Below are positions 35,360-44,189 of a DNA stretch of 64,000 bases, in pieces. The stretch lies in the NCBI GenBank assembly GCA_902363135.1, contig CABIZF010000016.1, positions 7,309-71,308 of the forward strand. Reading direction: 5' to 3'. Made by a program: the position numbers and the translations under genes. This stretch comes from Lachnospiraceae bacterium. GTDB taxonomy: Bacteria; Bacillota; Clostridia; Lachnospirales; Lachnospiraceae. Within the stretch, counting starts at the first letter, position 1, and each line of letters opens with the position of its first letter. Under the pieces are notes generated by a model. That model saw nothing but the letters and a program-made list of their open reading frames with translations, was not told the origin of the DNA and did not search any database.

Positions 35360-35417
35360 ACGGTCGGGTATTGACTGACTCGGACATAGATGATGTGGTT
35401 TGCTGCTCGTGTAAATG

Positions 35418-35473
35418 AAAAGGGGTTGTCGCAGAAAAACCAGATTACATGTGCTTCTGCAGCAGCCCCTTTT
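35418..35473. terminator. Bidirectional terminator between the sigma factor and murG
   Basis: AAAAGGGGTTGTCGCAGAA pairs with TTCTGCAGCAGCCCCTTTT across a 19-base loop. It lies between convergent genes and has T or A runs on both sides. Confidence 0.7.
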
Positions 35474-35500
35474 GATACTATTTGTCCGCAGATATGTCGA

Positions 35501-36565
35501 TCAGCCAGCAATTTCCTGAATCATGTCCGTGATAGTAGTTACAGCATTGCTGGCTGCGCTGTGCTCCATCGCAGAAATGTACTTTTGTCGATTCTCATAC
35601 AGAGAGAGGATTGAGGAGAGCAGTACTTCCGGGGTGAGTTCTTCTTCTTGCAGCACTTCGCTGAACCCCTGCTTCTGAAAAGATTTTGCATTCAAGATCT
35701 GATCCCCGCGGCTGGCAGCGGCGGAGAGCGGAATGAGCAGATTTGGTTTGCGAAGCTCAAGCAGTTCACAGATCGCGTTGGCACCGGCACGGGATACGAC
35801 GATGTCCGCAAGTGCGAACAGATCGGCAAGCTCCTGTTTGATATATTCATACTGCACATAGCCTGGAGTATTGCTCAAGGCAGCATCCAGATTGCCTTTG
35901 CCGCAGAGATGCACGACCTGAAAGGTCTTTAACAGCTCCGGGAGAATCCCGCGGATCGCCTGATTGACGGCTACAGAACCGAGACTTCCGCCGATGATCA
36001 GAAGTACCGGCTTTTCGGCAGTAAAGCCGCAGAATTTAAGGGCTGCCAGCTTGTTGCCGGAATGCAGCTCCGCGCGGATCGGCGAACCGGTGACGACAGC
36101 TTTTCCGGCCGGAAGATATGGCACGGTCTCAGGGAAATTGCAGCATACCTTAGTGGCAGCCGGGAGCGCAAGCTTATTTGCAAGGCCGGGCGTCATATCT
36201 GATTCGTGAATGATGACCGGAATATGAAGCTGTTTGGCAGCCTGTACGACCGGGACAGAGACAAAACCGCCTTTGGAAAAAATGATGTCCGGCTTCAGCT
36301 GCTTCAGAAGCTTTTTGGATTGGAAAAAACCTTTCATGACACGAAACGGGTCAGAAAAATTTTTCCAGTCAAAGTAACGGCGCAGCTTGCCGGAGGCTAT
36401 GCCATGATAAGGAACACCAAGCTCTTCGATCAGCTTTTTTTCGATGCCGTCGTAGGAGCCGATATATTGTACGTCATAGCCCAGCTCGCGCAGACGCGGG
36501 AGCAGAGCAATATTCGGAGTGACATGACCGGCAGTTCCACCACCGGTAAGAACAATTCGTTTCAT
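35501..36565 (-). CDS. murG: Undecaprenyldiphospho-muramoylpentapeptide GlcNAc transferase MurG
   Basis: 354 residues from the ATG at 36565. Adds GlcNAc to lipid I to make lipid II on the inner membrane face. Motifs: GGGTAGHVTPN at the start (G loop), KGGFVSVPVVQAA, HESDMTPGLANKL, IIGGSLGSVAVN and RAGANAICELLEL. It stands alone, outside a division-cell-wall cluster. It lacks a strong RBS (AGGTCTGG only). Confidence 0.96.
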   Translation of the reverse strand: MKRIVLTGGGTAGHVTPNIALLPRLRELGYDVQYIGSYDGIEKKLIEELGVPYHGIASGKLRRYFDWKNFSDPFRVMKGFFQSKKLLKQLKPDIIFSKGGFVSVPVVQAAKQLHIPVIIHESDMTPGLANKLALPAATKVCCNFPETVPYLPAGKAVVTGSPIRAELHSGNKLAALKFCGFTAEKPVLLIIGGSLGSVAVNQAIRGILPELLKTFQVVHLCGKGNLDAALSNTPGYVQYEYIKQELADLFALADIVVSRAGANAICELLELRKPNLLIPLSAAASRGDQILNAKSFQKQGFSEVLQEEELTPEVLLSSILSLYENRQKYISAMEHSAASNAVTTITDMIQEIAG

Positions 36566-36584
36566 AGATAAAATACCAGACCTG

Positions 36585-36740
36585 TCAGAGGCATTGGCAT
36601 GCTCTGCAGGCCGCAAACAATTGGGTGATGGAAGGGTGTTTGCAATTCCTTTCCAATGAATTTTCCGTCACCTGGTCAGGCGGATAACAGGAATCCGCTT
36701 TATGATCTGCTGCTAACCGAAAAATGCTTTTCGGCTAAAT
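36585..36740 (-). repeat. Diverged mosaic repeat upstream of murG
   Basis: CAGACCTGTCAG, GCATGCTCTGCAGG, ATAACAGGAATCCGCTTTAT and AACCGAAAAATGCTTTTCGG (itself a hairpin) echo modules of the repeat family, with many changes. No gene is seen in it. Confidence 0.4.
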
Positions 36741-36799
36741 ACAAGAGATAACTACAGTTTACCTGTTAGGAGGAAAAAGTCAAGAAGGGACTGGAGCGA

Positions 36800-37798
36800 A
36801 TGGGAAAAGAAACAAAAGAGAAAGGAAAGCACAGAGGGAAGAAAATCACACAGTTTCCGACGCAGTCAGACGTTCAGGAGGAACTTGAGGATGCGGCAAT
36901 GGATCGTTTCCTGAGACAAAGTATCATAGAAGACGCCGACCGGATCGAGCGGGAACTGAACGAAGATCCAAAGCTGATCGGGATCGGAGCGTCAGACGAC
37001 CTGTTCGGAAAGATCGTGGAGGAGCTGAAGACGAAGGGGATCTGGGAAGGCGATAAGGAAACGAATGTTGATGAAAGGCCCGAGCCTGCGCAGGAAGAAC
37101 AGCAGAAGCCTGCGGTATATGACATGCTCTCGGAAGCCGACCGGGAAGCGCTGGCATTTGGGTATCAGATGCAAAAGAAGGAGCAGGAAAGAAAAGAGAA
37201 ACGAAAGAAAAGAAATCGACGGCTGAAGCATGTGAGTGCAGCGGTGGTGGCGCTGGTGCTTGTTGGTGGGATTGGATTTAGTACAGAGGCGAGTAGAAGG
37301 TGGATTTTTCAGGTTGGAGATGCAATTGTGGAGAACTTTGGTGTAAGCATAAAAAATAATTTTGTGGAGGAAGAAAATCGGATACGGATATGGAATGAGA
37401 ATGAAGAAACGGCGTTACAAGAAATTAAACAAAAAGTAGATATTAGCCCTGTTAAGTTAATGTATCTTCCTCAAGGAATGCGTTTTTTATCTTATGATAT
37501 TGATACAGAATCATTATGCGCAAATATTTTTTATGAATATAGGGATTCGATGTTTATAGTTTATATGTTTAATAATGAAACAGAAAATGTTTTCTATTAT
37601 CATGTGGATGAAAAGCTTAAAGAAAAAGAAAAGATTGTTACAGAACAAAACATAATAATTTCTGTTTATGAAAGTGAATACAAAGGTGCAAAATCATGTA
37701 TGGCCAGTTTCGAACATGATGGTGATTATTACTATTGCGTAAGTTCTATAGAATATTCTGAAATAAAAAAAATCTTAAAATACTTAGTTGTTTTTTAA
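36800..37798 (+). CDS. DUF4367-like membrane protein, probable anti-sigma factor
   Basis: 332 residues. The N-terminal 140 are charged and cytoplasmic, followed by one helix (HVSAAVVALVLVGGIGFSTE, about 143-162) and an outside domain with VKLMYLPQGMRFLSYDI, the DUF4367 pattern. DNA before about 37310 uses G/C-ending codons as in the host; the rest is clearly AT-rich, as is the next gene, pointing to a replaced 3' part. The nearby sigma factor (34823-35359) is the likely partner; this is inference. Confidence 0.7.
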   Translation: MGKETKEKGKHRGKKITQFPTQSDVQEELEDAAMDRFLRQSIIEDADRIERELNEDPKLIGIGASDDLFGKIVEELKTKGIWEGDKETNVDERPEPAQEEQQKPAVYDMLSEADREALAFGYQMQKKEQERKEKRKKRNRRLKHVSAAVVALVLVGGIGFSTEASRRWIFQVGDAIVENFGVSIKNNFVEEENRIRIWNENEETALQEIKQKVDISPVKLMYLPQGMRFLSYDIDTESLCANIFYEYRDSMFIVYMFNNETENVFYYHVDEKLKEKEKIVTEQNIIISVYESEYKGAKSCMASFEHDGDYYYCVSSIEYSEIKKILKYLVVF

Positions 37799-37866
37799 TT
37801 GAGGCGTTACTACTTAAAATTTAATTCGTTTATATATTTAAAATAAGCGAATAAGGAGGATTAACA

Positions 37867-38358
37867 ATGAAGGGAAACAGGAAATGGCTGGTATTTGTTT
37901 TATTATTTAGTTTTATATTAGGGAGTATCAGCGTACAAGCGGCAGATGACCGGTTGGGAACAACTGTGGATGGCTCTTTACTTACGGAAGAAAGCGTAGT
38001 AGAGGGGTTTTCTCGTCCATTAGATTCACTTGAAAGAGGGACATATCTTTCAAATGGAAACGGAAGATTGAGTAATAAAGGAAATCATAGTGTAAATGTA
38101 TATGGAAGCACCAGCTGTAAGAAAACTTGTGATCAAGTTAAAGTAACATTACATTTACAGCGTCTTGTTGGAAATTCTTGGGTAACGATTTATACACTTG
38201 GACCGAAAGTGGCAACAAATACTTATTTTGTATCAAATTCTAAAAATTATACAGTAGCAGGTGGATATTACTATAGAATAAAAGGTAGTCATACTGCAAT
38301 TAAAGGTAGTACAGCAGAATCCACCGCCAGCTATACCGATGGCCTCTGGATCAAATAA
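37867..38358 (+). CDS. Secreted DUF6147-like protein
   Basis: 163 residues with a Sec signal peptide (KWLVFVLLFSFILGSISVQA, cleavage after AQA-like VQA). The mature part is Ser/Thr/Gly-rich, with two Cys (TSCKKTCDQ) and a beta-rich C-terminus (GYYYRIKGSHTAIKG). AAGGAGG precedes ATG. AT-rich like the 3' part of the previous gene. Function unknown; probably the product controlled or sensed by the sigma/anti-sigma pair. Confidence 0.65.
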   Translation: MKGNRKWLVFVLLFSFILGSISVQAADDRLGTTVDGSLLTEESVVEGFSRPLDSLERGTYLSNGNGRLSNKGNHSVNVYGSTSCKKTCDQVKVTLHLQRLVGNSWVTIYTLGPKVATNTYFVSNSKNYTVAGGYYYRIKGSHTAIKGSTAESTASYTDGLWIK

Positions 38359-38567
38359 GTTTTTGTTCCAGTTTCCATATACTCCGGTCCTCAGAATTTT
38401 CCCACATCCTCATCCCACCCAATCTCTCAGCTCAGCGCAGCAATCGAAGCTTTGTCTCGTGAGCGGTCAATTTAAAAACGGATGCGCGGTGAGGATGGAT
38501 GAGACGGACGAGGGCAGGAGTGCAATCAAAGAACGGCAGCTCTGAAACGGGGATGGATTGCAGTCAA

Positions 38568-38733
38568 GCAGATATTCGCAATCCGCTTCGCTACTTGCTT
38601 ATAACCGAATAGCTGCTTCGCAGCTTATCAGGAGTGGCTTGCACCACTCCTGGTACAAGCAAATCCCAACCCACTGCTTATTGCTTCGCGCAATTGAAGC
38701 AGGGGACTTGCTTGATTCGGTTAAATAAGCGGT
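38568..38733 (-). repeat. Mosaic intergenic repeat, reverse orientation
   Basis: Read on the minus strand: AACCGAATCAAGCAAGTCCC, then a CAATAAGCAGT-like module, the strong stem AGGAGTGGTGCAAGCCACTCCT, AAGCTGCGAAGCAGCTATTC and AAGTAGCGAAGCGGATTGCG. It shares the stem module with the copy at 53048-53246. Confidence 0.8.
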
Positions 38734-38799
38734 AATCCAACGTGCGGCTTTATCTATAGACGGCAGGGTCAGGGAAAGCTGCAGGCAGGGCGCCATGCA

Positions 38800-39138
38800 A
38801 CCTTTCAGGACGGAATGATTCCGAACCTGGGGACAACTGAATAGGAGCCGGGAGAGGCATACGGAAGAGATGCACAGGACCGGCAATGCGCAACCGGTAA
38901 ACAGGAAGAACAAAGTGTGAAAACCAATGGAAAAAGGAAGCTCCTGTTGCATCTGGAATTCACGCACGTACAAAACAAAACGAAAGCCGGATTCCGAAAG
39001 GGAAATCTGCGTCGGGGAATTAGGGTCTCCCCGATGCGGAGATACCGGTTTGCCGTAATAAAATTACAAACCCGGGCAGAAAAAATCATAAATAAGAACC
39101 GATTCTAAAAGGCAGGCTATTTTGGCAAGCCTTTTTTT
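38800..39138 (+). ncRNA. Candidate structured RNA with terminator
   Basis: No gene fits, but several helices do: CAGG..GGAA/TTCC..CCTG (38806-38829). An 8-bp outer helix ATAGGAGC/GCTCCTGT (38841-38848 with 38940-38947) encloses GCAT/ATGC and ACCGG/CCGGT hairpins. AAGCCGG/CCGGTTT encloses a 13-bp stem TCTGCGTCGGGGA/TCCCCGATGCGGA (about 39006-39039). A terminator-like hairpin AAAAGGC/GCCTTTTTTT ends the block at 39138. I do not recognise a known RNA family. The strand is inferred from the terminator. The rest of the 38359-39404 gap holds the repeat and AT-rich sequence. Confidence 0.4.
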
Positions 39139-39404
39139 ATTTTACCCCAACTGATGCCTGCGAATTGCTTCGCATTATACTTTTCGGTGTTTTGCGGGTC
39201 AATAAGTCATAAAAAATGAATGCTATCTATAGAGAAAATGCACATTCAGTGCTAATATAGAGATATAGAAGTCTGAGCCTTGCGAACGTAATAGACGATG
39301 AAAAAAGGAAAAACGATAACGCTCAGAAGAATTGCCACATATTGATAAAACAGAGAAAGAAAAGAGCCAGGTACAATTTCACATAGTAGAAAGGCGGGGA
39401 TTTT

Positions 39405-41012
39405 ATGAAACTGACATTTCTGGGAGCGACACATGAAGTGACCGGGAGCTGTTATCTGCTGGAGGCGTGTCAGAAGCGTGTACTGATTGACTATGGAATG
39501 GAGCAGGGGGAGGACATTTTCGAAAATGCCGAGCTTCCGGTGAAGCCGTCAGACGTCGATATGGTGCTGCTGACGCATGCACATATGGATCATTCGGGCA
39601 AGCTGCCGCTCTTATATAAGGAAGGATTCCAGGGGCAGATATTTTCGACGGCGGCGACAGCCGATTTGTGTGAGATTATGCTGCGTGACAGCGCGCACAT
39701 TCAGATGTTTGAGGCAGAGTGGAAGAACCGCAAGGGTATGCGCGCAGGCCGTGAGATGGTGCAGCCACTCTATGATATGGAAGACGCAGAAGGGGCGCTG
39801 CGGTGCTTTGTGCGCTGCCGATATGGTGAGGAGATACGAATTGCGGAGGGGATAAGGATTCGTTTCATTGACGCGGGCCATCTGCTTGGATCCTCGTCCA
39901 TCGAGGTGTGGGTAAAAGAAGGAAAGACAGAGAAGAAGATCGTCTTTTCCGGTGATATCGGAAACTGCAATCAGCCGCTGATCCGCGATCCGCAGTATCC
40001 GACACAGGCAGATTATGTGCTGATGGAGTCGACCTACGGTGATCGGAGCCATGATGCACCGGCAGATTATGCGACGGCGCTGGCAGAGGTGATCCAGAGA
40101 ACATTTGACCGCAGAGGAAATGTTGTGGTACCATCATTTGCAGTCGGACGCACGCAGGAGATGTTGTACTTCATCCGGCGTATCAAAGAAGAAGGGCTTG
40201 TGCATGGACATGACGGTTTTGAAGTGTGGGTGGACAGTCCGCTTGCGATTGAGGCGACCAATATTTTCCGTCAGCATATGTGGAGTGATTTTGACGATGA
40301 GGCAACCGAGCTGGTTGAAAGAGGGATCAATCCGATTGGCTTTGAGGGGCTGCGCACGTCGGTCACGGCAGAGGATTCCAGGGCAATCAATGAAAAACCG
40401 CAGCCGAAGGTGATCCTATCCGCGAGCGGTATGTGCGATGCGGGCCGGATCAAGCATCATCTGAAGCATAACCTCTGGAGAAAGGAATCGACGATCCTCT
40501 TTGTGGGCTATCAGGCACACGGGACACTGGGGCGGGCACTTCTGGAGGGTGCAGAGCATGTGAAGCTGTTCGGTGAGGAAATCGAGGTAAAGGCTGAGAT
40601 ATGCAGGCTGCCCGGCATCAGCGGTCACGCGGATCGGGAAGGGCTGCTGCGCTGGATTCAGGCATTTGAGAAAAAGCCGCAGCAGGTATTTGTCGTACAT
40701 GGCGAGGATTCTGTGTGCGATCTGTTTGCTGAGCGACTGCAAACAGAATTCGGATTTTCGGCCTATGCGCCATATTCCGGGGCAGTCTACGATCTGGCAA
40801 ACGGTGTATTTCTCGAAAAGCCGGACGGTGTGCGGATCAGGAAGGACAAGAGAGTGGCGGCAGCCGGGAAGAGCTCGCGGATGTTTGAAAAGCTGGTGGC
40901 AGCCGGACAGCGTCTCATCGGGGTTATCCGGAAAAACGAGGGCGGTGCGAACCGGGACCTGGAGCGCTTTGCACGGGAGATTCATAAATTGTGTGACCGC
41001 TGGGAGCGATAA
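39405..41012 (+). CDS. MBL-fold/beta-CASP RNA-processing-type hydrolase
   Basis: 535 residues. The metal site is THAHMDHSGKLP (HxHxDH, about residue 56), with downstream GHLLGSSS and FSGDIGN. The beta-CASP part includes VVVPSFAVGRTQEML and ILSASGMCDAGR. The C-terminal GISGHADREGLLRWI and VFVVHGE motifs are those of the RNA specificity domain found in CPSF-like nucleases. Probably an RNase; substrate not known. RBS AAAGGCGGGG. Confidence 0.9.
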   Translation: MKLTFLGATHEVTGSCYLLEACQKRVLIDYGMEQGEDIFENAELPVKPSDVDMVLLTHAHMDHSGKLPLLYKEGFQGQIFSTAATADLCEIMLRDSAHIQMFEAEWKNRKGMRAGREMVQPLYDMEDAEGALRCFVRCRYGEEIRIAEGIRIRFIDAGHLLGSSSIEVWVKEGKTEKKIVFSGDIGNCNQPLIRDPQYPTQADYVLMESTYGDRSHDAPADYATALAEVIQRTFDRRGNVVVPSFAVGRTQEMLYFIRRIKEEGLVHGHDGFEVWVDSPLAIEATNIFRQHMWSDFDDEATELVERGINPIGFEGLRTSVTAEDSRAINEKPQPKVILSASGMCDAGRIKHHLKHNLWRKESTILFVGYQAHGTLGRALLEGAEHVKLFGEEIEVKAEICRLPGISGHADREGLLRWIQAFEKKPQQVFVVHGEDSVCDLFAERLQTEFGFSAYAPYSGAVYDLANGVFLEKPDGVRIRKDKRVAAAGKSSRMFEKLVAAGQRLIGVIRKNEGGANRDLERFAREIHKLCDRWER

Positions 41013-41161
41013 GTCCGGTCATCCGGCCTGGCGGAAGGGTCACAGGAGCGCATAAAAACAAAGGGCTGTGCCATCACCAAAGAGTGACAGACCGGAGTAT
41101 AGAGATCGAAAAAATCCGGATTGTACAGAGAATTCGGAAATCAGTATAGGAAAGACAGAGA

Positions 41162-42382
41162 ATGAAGAAAATAAGACAGAAAATAAGAAACAGAAAAGAG
41201 GGTGACGTAAAACGCAAATCCGTATGCCTTGGTCTGACGACGGTGCTTCTTATGCTGTCATTGACCGGATGCAGTGTGGCAGAGCGGGTACAGTATCAGT
41301 GGGAGGGCAGCGGAGCCGGACACTGGGAGGAGGCTGCGGTCGAAGCCGGTGTGGAGAATCAGGTAGAGGAGTATTATTACAATCATCTGCCGGAAGAGCT
41401 TCATGAGGCATATCGGGAAATCTATGTGCATCTGATGAAAAATGAGGATTCCGGAAGCTTTTTATCTGAGATTGACGTGGACAATTTCTGGAAGGCCTAC
41501 TATGCGGTGCTCGCGGATCATCCGGAGATATTCTGGATCGGGACGAGTGCACAGATCGAGGAATCCGGGATTGGCAAGACGGTCGTTTCCTACACCTGTG
41601 AGACGACCGTTCCGGTGGAAGAGCGCAGTACGATGAAAGCGCAATTGGAGGCTGCGGCGAATGAGTGCATCTACTCGATTCCGTCAGACGCTTCTGATTA
41701 TGAAAAGATCAAATATGTATATGAGTATATCATTGATCTGACCGATTACGATGCGAACGGGATCGATACGCAGAACATTCAGAGTGTGCTGCTGTATCAG
41801 AAGTCGGTATGTGCAGGCTATTCCAAGGCATTTCAGTATATCCTGAACCGGATGGGGCTGTTTTGCACATACATCACAGGGACGATCAGGGACGGCGGTG
41901 ATCATGGCTGGAACATGGTACGGATCGGGGAAAATTATTATTATGTCGATGTGACCTGGGGCGATCCGGTGTTTGCCAACCAGATGGACGGCGAAGGATC
42001 TGAGACCGTGACAAATTATAATTATTTGTGCTGCACGGAGACCGAGCTGTTTAAGACGCATGTGCCGTCGGATGCGGTACCGCTTCCGGCGTGTACGTCA
42101 GACGACTATAACTACTACAAACGGAATGGCTGCTATTATGAGACATTTGATTATGACACTATTTATAATGCACTTATGAATTCCGTGTGGAACGGAAGTT
42201 CGAATATTGTGATGAAATTTGGCAGCGATGAGGCATATCAGACAGCAAAATATGAGATGTTTGAGAACGGAATGCTGACAGATCCGGGGCAGTATCTGAT
42301 GGAAATCAACGGAGTCTCAACGTGGAATTACAAATATCATACAGATGATGAATTTTGTCTGATTACGCTATATTGGTGGTAG
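41162..42382 (+). CDS. Transglutaminase-like lipoprotein
   Basis: 406 residues. The lipobox LSLTGC (Cys at about 37) marks membrane anchoring. The transglutaminase/protease core has Cys in SVCAGYSKAFQYIL (about 217), His in GGDHGWNMVRIG (about 246) and Asp in YYVDVTWGDP. Relatives act on cell-wall peptides or surface proteins. The next gene is a D,D-carboxypeptidase. Confidence 0.85.
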   Translation: MKKIRQKIRNRKEGDVKRKSVCLGLTTVLLMLSLTGCSVAERVQYQWEGSGAGHWEEAAVEAGVENQVEEYYYNHLPEELHEAYREIYVHLMKNEDSGSFLSEIDVDNFWKAYYAVLADHPEIFWIGTSAQIEESGIGKTVVSYTCETTVPVEERSTMKAQLEAAANECIYSIPSDASDYEKIKYVYEYIIDLTDYDANGIDTQNIQSVLLYQKSVCAGYSKAFQYILNRMGLFCTYITGTIRDGGDHGWNMVRIGENYYYVDVTWGDPVFANQMDGEGSETVTNYNYLCCTETELFKTHVPSDAVPLPACTSDDYNYYKRNGCYYETFDYDTIYNALMNSVWNGSSNIVMKFGSDEAYQTAKYEMFENGMLTDPGQYLMEINGVSTWNYKYHTDDEFCLITLYWW

Positions 42383-42497
42383 AATGCGGAAGATTTTCTG
42401 AATATTTTCCGGGATGGCTTGCTTTTTTTCAGACGATCACATATACTGGAAACTGACGCTGTGCGTTGCAAAACAATTGAATATGAGGAGAAATAGA

Positions 42498-44138
42498 ATG
42501 AAAAACTGGAAGACTGTTTTAGCAGGGCTTTTCATTTTTTGCCTGCTGATCTGTGCGCCGCTTGCTGTGTTTGCGGAAGAGGATGGGGCGCAGCAGGAGG
42601 AAGAAACAGAGGAACCGGTTCCAGAATCATACGATTATCCGATTGAGTCGAATGAGATCAAGGACTGGCCTCAGGGTCCCAAGATAGAGGCGGCGTCAGC
42701 CACCGTTCTGGATATGGACAGCGGAACATTTTTATATAGTAAAAATGCGACAGAGAAAATGTATCCGGCGAGTATTACGAAGATCATGACGACGCTGCTT
42801 CTGGTGGAAAACTGTAATCTGGACGATGAGATTACGTTTTCTGAGATTGTCTATGACCTTGAGGAGGGAAGCTCGCATCTTGGTATCCAGCCGGGAGAGA
42901 CGATAACTTTGCGGGATGCGGCATATGGGATTATGCTGGCATCTGCAAATGACATTTCCAATGGTGTGGCAGAGTATATCGGCGGAAGCATCAGTGGATT
43001 TGCAGATATGATGAATGCACGGGCTGCGGAGATCGGATGTGTGAATACGCATTTTTCCAATCCGCACGGGCTTTACAGCGACGATCATTATACATGTGCC
43101 TATGATATGGCGCTGATCGCGCGCACGGCCTGGCAAAATCCGACGTTTCGAAAAATCGTCTGCACGAGAAGCTATATGATTCCAAAGACGAATCTGGCAG
43201 ATGAGGACCGCTACCTCACGAACCATCACAAGATGATGCAGGAGGATGAGGAATATTACTGGGAATATGTGATGGGCGGCAAGACCGGATTCACGTCGCA
43301 GTGCTTAAATACGCTTGTGACCTATGCGCAAAAAGACGGACAGAGCCTTGTATCGGTCATTTTGCGGGTGAACGGGGCAGGAAAAGCATATAACGAATCG
43401 AAGCAGATTTTGTCGTATGGATTTGACAATTTTTCTACGGTAAATTATAAAAGAGGCAACTCTTCAAGAAGTTTTTATGATATAATGGGTCTGACCTATC
43501 TGGGGCATGCGGCAAAGCTCCAGTCAGTAGTATGGAAACGCAGCCCGGTATCAGATTTTTCCGTTTCCCTTACGATTCCGGACACGATTGACGCGAAGGC
43601 ATTTGCGCATCAGGTGGATCAGGAGGGGAGAACCACGAATGTCACTTATGAATATGAAGGGACGAATGTGGGGGAAGCGAGAGGATTTTTTTCTTCTATT
43701 TATGCTCCGGTACAGCTTGCATTTGAAGGAGATGCGGCGATACCAGAGGATGCAGAGACAGAGGCGTCGTCAGAAGCCCCGGTACAGCTGGAGGGGCTGG
43801 ATGGTGTGCTGGCACAGACGGCGGTGATTTTCCAGTCCGGCTACACGCTCATCGGGGAGTATGCGCGGACGCATACGATGACAGTACTCATAGCAGGGGC
43901 GATCGCACTTGTGCTGGTGCTTGCTTTTATTGTGATTCTGATTTTCCGGTGTACATCGGATATGCGGATCCGCAGGCGCAGAAAGCAGGAGGAGAAGGTG
44001 CGGAAGCGCCGGGAGGAGGAAATCGAGCGGATGACTACCGCGGAGATCGAGGCAGAGCTTCGAGCAGGTATGGAGCAGGAACGCATCCGCAGGGCACAGG
44101 AGCAGAGTCGGAATCAGGACGGCCAGGGAAGAGCATGA
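42498..44138 (+). CDS. D-alanyl-D-alanine carboxypeptidase (S11)
   Basis: 546 residues from the ATG at 42498 (GAGGAG upstream). After a signal peptide, the S11 active site shows PASITKIMTT (SxxK), SAND (SxN) and GGKTGFTSQ (KTG). It trims peptidoglycan stem peptides outside the membrane. Unusually, a C-terminal membrane helix (about 455-480) is followed by an Arg/Glu-rich cytoplasmic coiled coil of about 60 residues instead of the usual amphipathic anchor. Confidence 0.93.
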   Translation: MKNWKTVLAGLFIFCLLICAPLAVFAEEDGAQQEEETEEPVPESYDYPIESNEIKDWPQGPKIEAASATVLDMDSGTFLYSKNATEKMYPASITKIMTTLLLVENCNLDDEITFSEIVYDLEEGSSHLGIQPGETITLRDAAYGIMLASANDISNGVAEYIGGSISGFADMMNARAAEIGCVNTHFSNPHGLYSDDHYTCAYDMALIARTAWQNPTFRKIVCTRSYMIPKTNLADEDRYLTNHHKMMQEDEEYYWEYVMGGKTGFTSQCLNTLVTYAQKDGQSLVSVILRVNGAGKAYNESKQILSYGFDNFSTVNYKRGNSSRSFYDIMGLTYLGHAAKLQSVVWKRSPVSDFSVSLTIPDTIDAKAFAHQVDQEGRTTNVTYEYEGTNVGEARGFFSSIYAPVQLAFEGDAAIPEDAETEASSEAPVQLEGLDGVLAQTAVIFQSGYTLIGEYARTHTMTVLIAGAIALVLVLAFIVILIFRCTSDMRIRRRRKQEEKVRKRREEEIERMTTAEIEAELRAGMEQERIRRAQEQSRNQDGQGRA

Positions 44139-44189
44139 ATAAATACGAGTATAAATAATAAAAGGATTGCAGGAAGGGAAGGGTACAGT

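Noticed and set aside
38599..39108. Open frames of 124 (minus) and 63 (plus) codons in the long gap
   Set aside because: They cross the mosaic repeat and the candidate RNA helices, lack an RBS and resemble no protein.
39252..39434. Hydrophobic 60-codon frame on the minus strand, like a small toxin
   Set aside because: The hydrophobic part has no ATG or RBS directly before it, and the frame overlaps the MBL gene start.
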